The position numbers were made by a program, and so were the translations under genes. Positions 49,823-59,800 of a DNA stretch of 64,000 nt are shown in pieces. This stretch comes from Pseudomonas putida. GTDB lineage: Bacteria > Pseudomonadota > Gammaproteobacteria > Pseudomonadales > Pseudomonadaceae. The notes under the pieces were generated by a model that made no database searches, was not told where the DNA came from, and saw only the letters and a list, made by a program, of their open reading frames with translations. The stretch is taken from positions 6,668,501 through 6,732,500 of the forward strand of contig NZ_CP029693.1 in the NCBI RefSeq assembly GCF_003228315.1, written 5' to 3'. The first letter of the stretch is position 1, and each line of letters starts with the position of its first letter.

Positions 49823-50617
49823 TCAACAGGCTCTCAGGTTTTTTCCCTGGGTGATCTGCTCGTACATCCGTACCCTTCGGTGATTGCGGGCATACCCGCC
49901 CATGGCCGATACGGTGCCGCTTTGAATGTGATCCAGGTACTGGAACAGCTTGCGTGGCGCAATCAAACGCACCTGGTAGCCCAGGGCAGTCATTCGATCC
50001 TGCAATTCATAACCGGGATTTCGCCCGTCCATTTGAAAGTGAAAACCGTGTTGCCTGATGAGCGCCACATTCCAGAGCGTGCAAAAGCTCTTCAGGTGTT
50101 TTTCCCGATACGGCTTGGGCGCTCTTGCCGCCATGCCGAGTGCCAACAGGCTCCGTCGGGTGTAGTGCTTGCAGAACCGCGAGGCCAGGCGCCAGGCCGA
50201 ACGAACGACGCCCCGGTCCAGTTGCTCCAGGCAGCCGACGGTGGCCACCGGGTGCTGCCCGGTACATTGGTCGAGCATCATGGCGAAGACGGTCGGATCG
50301 TAGATGAAGGTATCGGTGTGCAGCAGAAACACATAGTCGGTTTCGACCCGTGCCAAAGCGAGATCCAGTGCCCGGCCATGGGCAAGGTTTCCCGCTTCGG
50401 GGCCTAGGGGTGTGCGCTCGATCAGTTCAATCCAGTCCAGCGTGCGCAAGTACTCGATGCTGGCATCGTTGGATTGGTTATCCACCACAATCACCGGCAC
50501 ACCTGTGTCGCGCAGCGCCTCCTGTAGAAGCGTGAGACAGGTTTTGGTCAGTTCAAGGGATTTGTAGTTGACCAGCACAATGCTGTAGTTGGCTGTCGTG
50601 GGAGTTGGACGGTTCAT
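49823..50617 (-). CDS. Family 2 glycosyltransferase
   Basis: 264 residues starting at the ATG at 50617. The GT-A fold start is YSIVLVNYKSLELTKTCL, then VIVVDNQSNDASIEYL for nucleotide-sugar binding, and YVFLLHTDTFIYDP carries an HTD in place of the usual DxD metal motif. There are no membrane helices, so it acts in the cytoplasm. No polysaccharide genes surround it; it is an orphan and its acceptor is unknown. HTD instead of DxD may be tolerated or may indicate changed activity. Confidence 0.82.
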   Translation of the reverse strand: MNRPTPTTANYSIVLVNYKSLELTKTCLTLLQEALRDTGVPVIVVDNQSNDASIEYLRTLDWIELIERTPLGPEAGNLAHGRALDLALARVETDYVFLLHTDTFIYDPTVFAMMLDQCTGQHPVATVGCLEQLDRGVVRSAWRLASRFCKHYTRRSLLALGMAARAPKPYREKHLKSFCTLWNVALIRQHGFHFQMDGRNPGYELQDRMTALGYQVRLIAPRKLFQYLDHIQSGTVSAMGGYARNHRRVRMYEQITQGKNLRAC

Positions 50618-50673
50618 GACCTGTTGTGCCTCGATGATTTAACCGATACCGCGCAGGATTGCTCAAACTTGAC

Positions 50674-50687
50674 GGGGCATGAGCCCC
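50674..50687 (-). terminator. Short hairpin after the small exported protein gene
   Basis: GGGGC and GCCCC with a 4-base loop lie just past the stop of the gene ending at 50689; the following minus-strand bases (GTCAAGTTTG) form only a poor T-rich tract. A weak intrinsic terminator is possible. Confidence 0.3.
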
Positions 50688-50688
50688 T

Positions 50689-50898
50689 TCAGTTCGAGCG
50701 CGAGACGTCGTTGGAAGACGCGTTCTGGTTGCTGGCGGTGGCGGTCGCCGTGGCAGCGTCTGACTGTTGATACGCGGTCATGGCGGTTGCCCGGGCGGCT
50801 TCCATCCTGGCCATCACGGTATCGCCACCGCCTTCTGCCATGGCGGCGACAGAGGCAGTCATCAGGGTCAGGATCAAAAGGGCTTTAAGGCTGTTCAT
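50689..50898 (-). CDS. Small exported protein of unknown function
   Basis: 69 residues from the ATG at 50898 with GGAG 7 bases upstream. The signal peptide MNSLKALLILTLMTASVAAM is followed by AEGGGDTVMARMEAAR and an Ala/Thr/Asn/Ser-rich tail. Layout and composition resemble the small periplasmic 'PtrA N-terminal-like' proteins common in pseudomonads, but this match is from memory and not checked. It lies between a glycosyltransferase and a two-component system, all on the minus strand, and could be a target of that system. Confidence 0.6.
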   Translation of the reverse strand: MNSLKALLILTLMTASVAAMAEGGGDTVMARMEAARATAMTAYQQSDAATATATASNQNASSNDVSRSN

Positions 50899-51096
50899 GG
50901 GTGTTCTCCAGTAGTGAGTTGAAGCAACACAGTGTTTGTTGGCCTGGACTCATCTTGAAGCTCACTGCCTTTCGCCCTGTTCGCCGCAACATGAACTTTT
51001 CGACAGGTTGGCGGTGGGCCTGGTTCTTGTGAAGACGAAAAGGGGGATAGGGGTTAATGCTGTTCACTTATGTCGATCTTCAGACGTACCCATTCC

Positions 51097-51164
51097 TGTG
51101 GCGAGCGAGCTTGCTCGCGATGAAAACCTTACCGACGCCATCGCGGGCAAGCCTTGCTCCTACA
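51097..51164. repeat. Divergent, shortened REP pair
   Basis: TGTGGCGAGCGAGCTTGCTC and, 68 bases in all, a right arm ending CAAGCCTTGCTCCTACA. It is related to the REPINs but with a short core (AAACCTTACCGACG), so it belongs to a different or decayed subfamily. Confidence 0.6.
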
Positions 51165-51214
51165 AAGTGGGCTTCTTCGCACACGGGGTTTGCGTAGAAC
51201 CATAATCAACGCTG

Positions 51215-51240
51215 GGGGCGGGCTTGCTCGCGATGGCGGG
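51215..51240. repeat. Solitary half REP element
   Basis: GGGGCGGGCTTGCTCGCGAT matches one arm of the divergent REP pair 50 bases upstream, with no partner arm before the histidine kinase gene end at 51248. With that pair it fills most of the 349-base gap 50899-51247, where no gene was found. Confidence 0.5.
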
Positions 51241-51247
51241 GCGTCAG

Positions 51248-52642
51248 TCAGCCAAGGCCATGGGGCACGGAGGTGCCTGTCGACGCTGCCTTGCCCAGCA
51301 GATCGATGCGACAGCCAGGCGCCGCGTCACCGACGGTCAGTTTCAGGTCGTGCAGGCGCGCGACAGCCGAGACCATGCTCAAGCCCAGGCCATTGCCCGG
51401 CGTGTGTCGGCTCGACTCGGCGCGATACAGCCTTCGCAACACGGCTTCGCGCTCACCCTGGGCAATGCCCGGTCCGTTGTCCGTGACCCGAATGCCGACG
51501 GTGCCGTGATCGGCGATCACCGACAGGTTCACGCGGCTATGGTCGGGGCAAAACTTGATGGCGTTGTCCAGCAAGTTGCAGATCGCGTCGAACAACAGTT
51601 GGGCGTCGCCTGCGATGATCGCGGGCGACGGGCTTTCGTTAAGCGTGAGGCTGATGCCGCGCTCCTCGGCCAGGGGTTCATAGAGTTCGGCGGCATCGGC
51701 GCTGATCAGGTTCAGGTCCAGCGAGGCGAAGTGACTGCGGCGCGCGCTGTTTTCAATTTCCGAGATGCGCAGCAAGGCCTTGAAGGTCAGCAACAGGGCC
51801 TTGGCCTCGTTCAGCGCCGCATCGATGCTGGCGGCGTATTGCGCTTCATCCAGGCCGCGTCGCTGGGTGCGCTCAAGGCCGGCGATCAGGCGGGTCAGCG
51901 GGGTGCGCAGGTCGTGGGCGATGTCGTCGCACACGCCCTTGACCTCGCTCATCAAACGTTCCAGTTCATCGAGCATGCCGTTGACCACCGAGGCCAGGCG
52001 GTCGATGTCGTCGTTGGTGCCCTGGATCGGCAGTCGGCCGGTCAAGTCGCCTTCAATGATGCCCTTGATCGAGCGACTGACCTTGTCCAGTCGCCGGTGC
52101 GCCGAATAGCCCAGCGCCACGGCGCCAAACAGGCCGACCACCAGCAACAGCACGCCGCCGGACACCAGCGCCTTGATCAGCAGTTCGTCGAATTCGCGGA
52201 TGTCATGGATGTCCTGGGCCACCAGCAAGGTCTTGCCATCGTCCAGGCGATGGACGATGAAGCGAATCGGGCGTTGGCGACCGTTGGGCTTGCGCCAGTC
52301 GAACTCCTGGGGCTTGTCGTAGGCGGAGAAGGGCGGCAATTGCTGGATGGCCCCGGCCATGAACCGGCCCTGTGCGTCGAACAGGCTGTGGGGCAGGCGC
52401 GCTTCGACATCCTGTTCGGCGTGGTTGCGGATTTCCCGCAGTTGCAACTCGGGGTCCTGGGCGCTGCGGTTTTCCACCTGGCGATACAGGGCGGTGTCGG
52501 CTTCGGTTTTCAGGTAGAACGCCGTTTGCCAATAGACATAGCCGAACAGCGCCAGGAACGAGCAGCCGAACAACCCGAGAAACAGCAGGCCGGTGCGAAA
52601 GCTGATGGTGCGCGGGATCTCACTCAGGCGAACGGAGGACAT
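51248..52642 (-). CDS. Sensor histidine kinase (two-component system)
   Basis: The ATG at 52642 (MSSVRLSEIPRTISF) lies inside the end of the response-regulator gene (23-bp overlap), so the pair is translationally coupled; 464 residues. There are two membrane helices (around 17-40 and 160-180) with a periplasmic domain between, then a HAMP linker (RRLDKVSRSIKGIIEGDL), a dimerisation helix with the phosphorylated His243 (DDIAHDLRTPLTRL), and an ATPase domain (LLDNAIKFCPD, VRVTDNGPGIA, NGLGLSMV). The periplasmic region is short and gives no ligand hint. Confidence 0.93.
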   Translation of the reverse strand: MSSVRLSEIPRTISFRTGLLFLGLFGCSFLALFGYVYWQTAFYLKTEADTALYRQVENRSAQDPELQLREIRNHAEQDVEARLPHSLFDAQGRFMAGAIQQLPPFSAYDKPQEFDWRKPNGRQRPIRFIVHRLDDGKTLLVAQDIHDIREFDELLIKALVSGGVLLLVVGLFGAVALGYSAHRRLDKVSRSIKGIIEGDLTGRLPIQGTNDDIDRLASVVNGMLDELERLMSEVKGVCDDIAHDLRTPLTRLIAGLERTQRRGLDEAQYAASIDAALNEAKALLLTFKALLRISEIENSARRSHFASLDLNLISADAAELYEPLAEERGISLTLNESPSPAIIAGDAQLLFDAICNLLDNAIKFCPDHSRVNLSVIADHGTVGIRVTDNGPGIAQGEREAVLRRLYRAESSRHTPGNGLGLSMVSAVARLHDLKLTVGDAAPGCRIDLLGKAASTGTSVPHGLG

Positions 52643-53312
52643 AACCGGCTCCACGAATGGTATGGATCATCGACGGTTCATCTTCGCCATCGATCTTGCG
52701 CCGCAAGCGGCCCATGTGGACTTCAATGACGTTGGTGCGCTCGTCGTAGGCGTAGTTCCACACCGCTTCGAACAGCATGGTGCGCGTGACCACCTGCCCG
52801 GCATGGCGCATCAGGTGCTCCAGCAGCGCGTACTCCCGGGGCACCAGATCAATGACCCGCTCACCACGCCGGACCGTGCGGCTCAGCAGGTCGATGTCCA
52901 GATTGCCAACGCGCAAACGCGTTTCCCGAGCTTCGACCACCGGTTCGGCGCGGCGCCGGTTCAAGGCATCCAGGCGTGCGGTCAGCTCGATGAATTCGAA
53001 GGGCTTGGTCAGGTAGTCATCACCGCCCGCGCGCAGGCCGCGAACGCGCTCATCCAAGGCACTCAAGGCACTGAGGATCAGCACCGGGGTGCTGACACTC
53101 GCGGCGCGCAAGGCGGTGAGCACGCCAAGCCCGTCGAGGCCGCCGGGCAACATGCGGTCCAGGACGATCAGGTCGAACGGCTCGCTCAAGGCCTTGAGCA
53201 GGCCTTCGCGACCGTTGTGGACGCAGCTTACGGTGAAGCCATGGTCACACAGGGCGGCTTCGATTTCGCGGCAGGTAGGCAAGTCGTCTTCGACGACCAG
53301 AACATGGGTCAT
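52620..53312 (-). CDS. OmpR-family response regulator, partner of the kinase encoded next to it
   Basis: 230 residues. The receiver domain starts THVLVVEDD, with phosphorylation Asp52 in VLDRMLPGG, and Lys in DDYLTKPFEF. The C-terminal winged helix shows PREYALLEHLMRHAGQVVTR and VEVHMGRLRRKID, ending GAGYVLRSPE. It is transcribed first in the minus-strand operon and divergent from a second OmpR-type regulator 117 bases away. Targets are unknown; the divergent regulator or the efflux operon behind it are candidates. Confidence 0.95.
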   Translation of the reverse strand: MTHVLVVEDDLPTCREIEAALCDHGFTVSCVHNGREGLLKALSEPFDLIVLDRMLPGGLDGLGVLTALRAASVSTPVLILSALSALDERVRGLRAGGDDYLTKPFEFIELTARLDALNRRRAEPVVEARETRLRVGNLDIDLLSRTVRRGERVIDLVPREYALLEHLMRHAGQVVTRTMLFEAVWNYAYDERTNVIEVHMGRLRRKIDGEDEPSMIHTIRGAGYVLRSPE

Positions 53313-53391
53313 GGCAGTTCAACCGCTCACTTGGTCGGGCAGAGATGTCATAGTGTGACAAAGCTGCTGGCGGCGCCACGTTCCCGCCAGT

Positions 53392-53405
53392 TAAACAAAA
53401 GTTTA
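53392..53405. promoter_or_regulatory. Inverted repeat TAAAC-N4-GTTTA before the orphan regulator
   Basis: TAAACAAAAGTTTA lies 24 bases before the GTG start at 53430, in the divergent promoter region. Its right part AAAAGTTTA recurs just upstream of the efflux operon (54122-54130). This suggests a shared regulator site, possibly autoregulation by the gene that follows. Confidence 0.35.
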
Positions 53406-53429
53406 GGTTTGATGTGTGGAGATGCCGCC

Positions 53430-54119
53430 GTGCGCATTCTTGTGGTTGAAGACGACGCCCAGACAGCCGCGTACCTGCTGCGCGGCTTGAGTGAAAGCGG
53501 TCACGTCGTCGATATCGCCAGCGATGGCAACAGTGGTCTGGGCATGGCCCTGGAGCAAATCCATGACGTGCTGATCGTCGACCGCCGCTTGCCCGGCCTC
53601 GACGGTATCGGCCTGATCAAGGCGGTGCGCAAGCAGCAATTGCGGGTGCCGATTCTGATGCTCAGCGCCCAGGCGTCCACCCTCGACAAGGTCGAAGGCC
53701 TGCAGGCCGGTTGCGATGACTATCTGGCCAAGCCCTATGCGTTCGCCGAAGTGCTGGCCAGGCTCGATGCCTTGTTGCGCGGGCGCGATCCGGTGGCCGG
53801 CGCGGCGCGGCAACTGCAGGTGGGCGAGTTGCAGCTTGATTGCGCCACACGCACCGCGGTGCGCCAGGGCCGGGTGATTGCCTTGCAGCATCGCGAAGCG
53901 CTGTTGCTGGAGAAACTCATGCGCCACAGCGGTCAGGTGGTGACCCGCGACATGCTGCTCGACAGCGCCTGGGACTACGACTTCGACCCCAACGACAACG
54001 TCATCGACAAACACATCCATCGCTTGCGGCGCAAACTCGATGAAGGTTTTGACCACTCGCTGATCCGCACCGTGCCCGGCGCCGGCTACAGCTTCGAGGT
54101 GTCGCCGGTAGAAGGCTAA
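53430..54119 (+). CDS. OmpR-family response regulator (orphan), likely regulator of the RND efflux operon
   Basis: The start is taken as the GTG at 53430 (MRILVVEDDAQ) with GGAG 8 bases upstream; an in-frame ATG at 53412 would add six residues. 229 residues: a receiver with Asp51 (IVDRRLPGLDG) and Lys in YLAKPYAF, then a winged helix (HREALLLEKLMRHSGQVVTRDML, VIDKHIHRLRRKLDE, GAGYSFEV). No histidine kinase follows; instead the outer-membrane factor/adaptor/RND genes begin 102 bases downstream, as in many regulator-pump units. It could be phosphorylated by the kinase at 51248-52642 or by a distant kinase. Confidence 0.92.
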   Translation: MRILVVEDDAQTAAYLLRGLSESGHVVDIASDGNSGLGMALEQIHDVLIVDRRLPGLDGIGLIKAVRKQQLRVPILMLSAQASTLDKVEGLQAGCDDYLAKPYAFAEVLARLDALLRGRDPVAGAARQLQVGELQLDCATRTAVRQGRVIALQHREALLLEKLMRHSGQVVTRDMLLDSAWDYDFDPNDNVIDKHIHRLRRKLDEGFDHSLIRTVPGAGYSFEVSPVEG

Positions 54120-54121
54120 AA

Positions 54122-54130
54122 AAAAGTTTA
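54122..54130 (+). promoter_or_regulatory. Second copy of AAAAGTTTA before the efflux operon
   Basis: AAAAGTTTA follows directly after the orphan regulator stop, about 92 bases before the outer-membrane factor ATG, and matches the sequence at 53397-53405. It is a candidate binding site for the orphan regulator. Confidence 0.3.
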
Positions 54131-54221
54131 TCTGCCGGCGAACGCTCTGGCAGGCACCCCTCGCTATCTTCGCCCCATTCGTGGATCGCTCCACAGTGGC
54201 TTTAGCGGGGATAGCTTGCCC

Positions 54222-55640
54222 ATGTCGGTTTCAACCCTGGTGGCGCGCAGCAGGCGCGGTGCGTGTTTTTCAAGCGTTTCGTTGACGCTGCTCGGCGTGC
54301 TGATGCTGGGCGGCTGTTCGATGGTGCCGACCTACCGGCAACCCGAGCTGCCCCTGGCGCAGCAGTTCAATGGCCCGGCCGACAGCCCGGCGGCCAAGGG
54401 CGGCCAGTGGTGGCGCGAGTTTCACAGCGCCGAACTGGATCAACTGATATCCCGTGGCCTGGCCTCCAACTACACCCTCAAGGCGGCGGTCAGCCGTATC
54501 GATGAGGCCCGCGCGTCGGCGCAGGTGGCGGGTGCTGCGCAATACCCGGCGTTGAACCTGGGCGGCAATTACCAGCGGCAGAACAACTACGGCACCACGG
54601 AAAAACGAAGTGTGTTTGCCGAAGCCACCTACGAGGTCGACTTCTGGGGCAAGCAGCGCGCAGCGGCGGATTCCGCCGACGCCTTGGCCAATGCCACGGT
54701 GTTTGATGCGCAAACCCTGCGCATGAGCCTGGGTGCGAGCATTGCCGACCGCTATTTCGAGGTGTTGTCGCTCTCGGATCGACTGCGGCTGGCCCAGTCC
54801 ATTGCCGACGATGCGCGGCAAGTGCTGGAGCTGGTGCAGGTCCAGGCCAGTCAGGGCGCGGTGTCGAACCTCGAAGTCGAGCAGCAGCGCAATGCCATGC
54901 AGACATTCGAAGCGGCGATGCCACCCCTGCGTCAGCAGCGGAATCTGGCGTTGTATCAGTTGGCCGTGCTGGTCGGTGCCCCACCTGAAGGGTTTACCGT
55001 GAAAGGCGACGGCTTGAACGCCCTGCAAGTACCGCAGCCGGCCACCGGCCTGCCGATTGGCCTGCTGCGCCAGCGCCCGGACATTCAGGCGGCCGAGGCG
55101 CGCCTGAAGTCCGCCAACTTCGATGTCGGCGTCGCCCGCGCCGCGTTTCTGCCGAACCTGTCGCTTGACCTGCTGGGCGGCATCGACACGTTGGCCGGCG
55201 GGCAGATCTGGAGCGCCATCGGCACGATCAGCCAACCGTTGTTCGCCGGCGGTCAGCTCAACGGCCAACTGCATTTCGACCAGGCCCATGTACAGGAACT
55301 CGCCTCAAGCTATCGCGAGTCGATCATCGAAGCCCTGCAGGACGTAGAAACCCAACTCAGCGCCGCCCGCGAACTGGACAAGAGCTACGCCCTGAACCAG
55401 TCCGCCGTGGACTCGGCCCGCGAGGCGGCACGCCTGGCGCAGGTGCGCTACCGCCTCGGCTCCACCGATTTCCAGACCCTGCTGATCGTCGAACGCACCC
55501 AATACCAGGCCGAAGACACGCTGTTGCAGGTTCGCCTCCAGCATTTGCAGGCCGCCGTCGGCCTGTTCCGCGCCATCGGCGGGGATTTCTCGACCGACGC
55601 TCTCGCATCCAATTCTTCTGCTCAGGTGGCTCACCCATGA
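54222..55640 (+). CDS. Outer-membrane efflux lipoprotein (NodT/OprM family)
   Basis: The start is the ATG at 54222 (MSVSTLVARSRRGA), 472 residues; a TTG at 54216 is also open. The signal sequence ends in a lipobox LGGCSMVPTY. Two repeats of the outer-membrane efflux domain are visible (e.g. WWREFHSAELDQLI at the N-terminus; GLPIGLLRQRPDIQAAEARL starting the second half). Such proteins form the trimeric channel of tripartite pumps. Its stop overlaps the adaptor start (ATGA), so the three efflux genes form one coupled operon. Confidence 0.94.
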   Translation: MSVSTLVARSRRGACFSSVSLTLLGVLMLGGCSMVPTYRQPELPLAQQFNGPADSPAAKGGQWWREFHSAELDQLISRGLASNYTLKAAVSRIDEARASAQVAGAAQYPALNLGGNYQRQNNYGTTEKRSVFAEATYEVDFWGKQRAAADSADALANATVFDAQTLRMSLGASIADRYFEVLSLSDRLRLAQSIADDARQVLELVQVQASQGAVSNLEVEQQRNAMQTFEAAMPPLRQQRNLALYQLAVLVGAPPEGFTVKGDGLNALQVPQPATGLPIGLLRQRPDIQAAEARLKSANFDVGVARAAFLPNLSLDLLGGIDTLAGGQIWSAIGTISQPLFAGGQLNGQLHFDQAHVQELASSYRESIIEALQDVETQLSAARELDKSYALNQSAVDSAREAARLAQVRYRLGSTDFQTLLIVERTQYQAEDTLLQVRLQHLQAAVGLFRAIGGDFSTDALASNSSAQVAHP

Positions 55641-56803
55641 ATGCCTTGAACCCACGTCGTCGCATTATTTTCGGAGGGCTGGCGGTGCTCTCGCTGGCCG
55701 CTGCCATCGGCGGTTTTCAATGGGTGAGGCAAGCCCATGCCGCGCCGGTGATGGCCGCAAGCGGTGCGGTGCCGGTGCAGATGAGCCAGGTCAGCCGCCA
55801 GGACTTGCCGATCTGGATCAGCGCCATCGGCAATGTGCAGGCGCTCAACAGCGTCAATGTGCGGGTGCGGGTGGACGGCGAGCTGCAGAAAGTTTTGTTC
55901 AATGAAGGCCAGACCGTCACCGCCGGCAGCCTGCTGGCGGTGATTGATCCACGGGTGTATCAGGCCCAGGTCGCTCAGGCCCAGGCCTTGGTCGCCAAGG
56001 ATCAGGCGCAGGTGGCCAACCTGAAGGTCAACCTCGACCGCGCCAGCAAACTGGCCGCCGCCAAGGCAGGGCCGACCCAGGATGTCGACACTTACCGCGC
56101 GCAACTGGCCGCCCAGCAAGCCACCTTGCAGGCCGATCTTGCGGCACTGGACGCGGCGCGCCTGCAACTGGAGTTCACCCAGGTCAAGGCGCCGTTGACC
56201 GGACGCACCGGCCAGCGCCTGCTGGATGTCGGTTCGATTGCCCATGGCGCCGAAGCCACGGGGCTGGTGACCATTACCCAGATGAATCCGATTTCGGTCG
56301 CGTTCGCTGTGTCTCAGGATGAACTGGCGCAAATTCTCCAGGAGAACGCCAAGGGCGCCTTGCAGGTGGTGGCGATGACCCGCGATGGCCAACAGGAAAT
56401 CGCCCGTGGCCAGTTGAGTTTCATCGACAGCCAGGTGACCGCCGCCAGTGGCCAGATCCAGCTCAAGGCACAGTTCGACAATAGCGACGCAAAACTCTGG
56501 CCGGGTGAACTGGTCAGCGCGCGGCTGCTGGTGCAAACCCGCAAGGACGTGGCCGTGGTACCGGCCGATGCCGTGCAACTGGGGCGTCAGGGTAATTTCG
56601 TCTACGTGGTGGATGCCGACCAGCGGGTGCAACCGCGCCTGGTCGATGCCGGCACCGTGGTGGATGGCAAGCAATGGATTCGCCAAGGGCTGGCGGCAGG
56701 GGAGACGGTGGTGGTGCAGGGCCAGTCCCGTATCGCTCCGGGGCTGAAGGTGATGCCGGTCAAGACCGACACCACGTCCGATCTGGCGCAGGTGGCCCAA
56801 TGA
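55637..56803 (+). CDS. RND efflux periplasmic adaptor (MdtA-like)
   Basis: 388 residues. One N-terminal membrane helix (IIFGGLAVLSLAAAIGG) ends in AHAAP. The lipoyl/barrel start is AIGNVQALNSVNVRVRVDGE; the coiled-coil hairpin is at about residues 100-165; LEFTQVKAPLTGRTGQRLLDVGS completes the lipoyl domain. Both gene ends overlap neighbours by ATGA. It lacks a lipobox, unlike the other adaptor of the window, and fits the MdtA/MuxA group. Confidence 0.94.
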   Translation: MNALNPRRRIIFGGLAVLSLAAAIGGFQWVRQAHAAPVMAASGAVPVQMSQVSRQDLPIWISAIGNVQALNSVNVRVRVDGELQKVLFNEGQTVTAGSLLAVIDPRVYQAQVAQAQALVAKDQAQVANLKVNLDRASKLAAAKAGPTQDVDTYRAQLAAQQATLQADLAALDAARLQLEFTQVKAPLTGRTGQRLLDVGSIAHGAEATGLVTITQMNPISVAFAVSQDELAQILQENAKGALQVVAMTRDGQQEIARGQLSFIDSQVTAASGQIQLKAQFDNSDAKLWPGELVSARLLVQTRKDVAVVPADAVQLGRQGNFVYVVDADQRVQPRLVDAGTVVDGKQWIRQGLAAGETVVVQGQSRIAPGLKVMPVKTDTTSDLAQVAQ

Positions 56804-59800
56804 ACGCGCTGGCCGGACTGATTCAACGCCGAGTGGGCCTGAGCCTGCTGGCCCTCGGGGTCATGCTGCTGGGCGCCTTTGCCTACTTTCAATTGCCGGT
56901 GGCACCGCTGCCAACGGTGGACTTCCCGACCATCCAGGTTACCGCCAAACTCTCCGGGGGCAGTGCCGAAACCATGGCGTCGTCGGTGGCGACACCGCTG
57001 GAACGTGCCTTTGCCGCCGTGCCGCAAGTGACCTCGATGACCTCGTCGAGCGCGGCGGGAAAAACCCAGGTGGTGCTGCAATTCGACCTGTCGCGGGACA
57101 TCGATGGCGCCGCGCAGGACGTGCAAACGGCGATCAACACCGCCACGCCGAACCTGCCCAAGACCATGTCCAGCGCGCCGACTTTCAACAAGGTCAATCC
57201 GGCCGAAGGCACCGTGATGTCGCTGGCGGTGACATCACCGGTGCGCACGCTGCCGGAACTCGATCGCTACGCCGACAACTACATTGCCCAGCGCTTGTCG
57301 CAGATGCCGGGCGTCGGTCTGGTGGACTTCCATGGCGAGCAAAAACCGGCGGTGCGGGTGCAGATCGACCCCGATGCACTGGCCGCACGCGGCCTGACCC
57401 TGGAGGATGTGCGCAGTGTCATCGGCGTCAGCACCCTGGATCAGCCCAAGGGCACCCTCGATGGCCAGAGCCGCTCGGTCACCCTCGGTGCCACGGATCA
57501 ACTGCTCGACCCGCAGCACTACCGCGATCAGGTCATCGCCTACAAGAACGGCATGCCGATCAAGCTCGGTGACCTGGGCCGGGTGATCGACGGTGCCGAG
57601 GATACCCAGCAAGCGGCGCAACTGGGGGCCGAGCCCACGGTGATCGTCGACATCCACAAGCAACCGGGCTTCAACCTGCTGTCGACCATCGCCACGATCA
57701 AGGCGAAATTGCCTGAACTGACCGCCTCGCTGCCGCGCGACGTGCAGGTGCAGGTGGTGGGCGACCGGACCCAGACCATCGAGGCCTCGGTCAATGACAT
57801 GCAGTTCACCTTGCTGTTGTCGATTGCCCTGGTGGTCGTGGTGATCTTTGTGTTCCTGCGCAAGGCCACCGCCACGCTGATCCCGAGCCTGACCATTCCG
57901 CTGTCGCTGGTAGCGACGTTCGGGGTGATGTACCTGCTGGGCTACAGCCTCGACAACCTGTCGATCATGGGCCTGGCGATTGCCGTCGGGTTCGTGGTGG
58001 ACGATGCCATCGTGGTCATGGAGAACATCGTCCGGCACCTGGAAATGGGCAAGTCACGTCTGCAAGCGGCGGTCGACGGCTTGCGCGAAGTGGCGTTCAC
58101 CATCGTCTCGATGACCGTGTCGCTGATCGCGGTGTTCCTGCCGATCCTGCTGATGTCCGGGATTGTCGGGCGCTTGATGCGCGAGTTTGCGGTGACCGTG
58201 AGTGTGGCGATCATCATGTCCGGGATCGTGTCCCTGACCATCACCCCGATGCTCTGCGCCTGGCTGCTCAAACCCCATGCCGACCAGGAGGAGGGGCGCT
58301 TCGCCCGGGCCTGCGAGCGGGTGTTCGATGGCCTGCACAACGGCTATCGGCGCAGCCTGGATTGGGTGCTGGACCACCAGCGCATCACCCTGGCCGTGGC
58401 CATCGCCACGCTGGCGGCGACGGCGGTGCTGTACGTCGGCATTCCCAAGGGCTTCTTCCCGCAACAGGACAACGGCCTGATTCAGGGCGTGGCCGAAGCG
58501 GCGGCGGACATTTCGCCCATCGCCATGCGCGCCCAGGTCAACCGCGCCGCCGAGATCATCGGTCAGGACCCGGCCGTGGCCCGGGTGTACTTCTGGATCG
58601 GCCCGAACCCGACCGTCAGCCAGGGCAAGGTGATGATCAACCTCAAGCCGTTCAGCGAACGCACGGCCAGCGCGGCCGAGGTCATCCGCCGATTGCAGCC
58701 GGAGCTTGACGTGCTGTCCGGGGTCAAGGTGTTCATGCAGGCCAACCAGGACATCCAGATTGGCGGACGGGCCAGCAAGACCCAGTACCAGTACACCTTG
58801 CAGGACCCGGACAGTGCCGAGCTGGACCACTGGAGCGGGGTGCTGCTGGAAAAACTCAAGACCCTACCGCAGTTGCAGCACGTCACCTCCGACCAACAGC
58901 AGGCCATCGCCCAGTCGACCCTGGTGATCGACCGGCCCACGGCGGCGCGTCTGGGGGTGACGGTACAGGCCATCGACGATGTGCTGTACGACGCCTTTGG
59001 CCAACGGCAGATTGCGACGATGTTCACCCAGCTGGACCAGAACCACGTGATTCTGGAACTCGATCCGAGCTGGCAAACGTCGACCGCCACCCTTGAGCAC
59101 CTGTTTGTCCGCGCCAGTTCCGGCGCGCTGGTGCCGCTGAACCTGCTGGCTAGCGTCAAGACCGAACAGGTGCCGATCATCATTAACCACCAGGGCGTGT
59201 TTCCGGCGATCACTTTGTCGTTCGACCTCGCACCGGGGCATGCCTTGAGCGAGGCGGTGAGTGCGATCAATCAGGCGTCGTTGGCGGTGGCAATGCCCGA
59301 CACCGTGATCGGCAGCTTCCAGGGCACTGCCCAGGCGTTTCAGGATTCCTTGAAGTCGCAACCGTGGCTGATTCTGGCGGCGATCCTCACCGTCTATATC
59401 GTGCTGGGGGTGCTGTACGAGAACGCGATTCACCCGCTGACGATCATTTCGACCTTGCCGTCGGCGGGTTTCGGTGCGCTGCTGGCGCTGATGCTCTGCG
59501 GTCAGGACCTGTCGGTGTTGGGGATGATCGGCATCATTCTGCTGATCGGTATCGTCAAGAAAAACGCGATCATGATCGTCGACTTCACCTTGCAGGCCCA
59601 GCAGCGGGGCCTGTCGCCTCGCGATGCGGTGCGCGAAGGGTGCCTGCTGCGTTTGCGACCGATCCTGATGACCTCCCTGGCGGCCTTGCTCGGCGCCGTG
59701 CCGCTGGCATTCGGACACGGTGCCGGCTCCGAATTGCGCCAGCCGTTGGGCATAGCGATTGTGGGCGGGCTGGCGGTGTCGCAGATCCTGACGCTCTACA

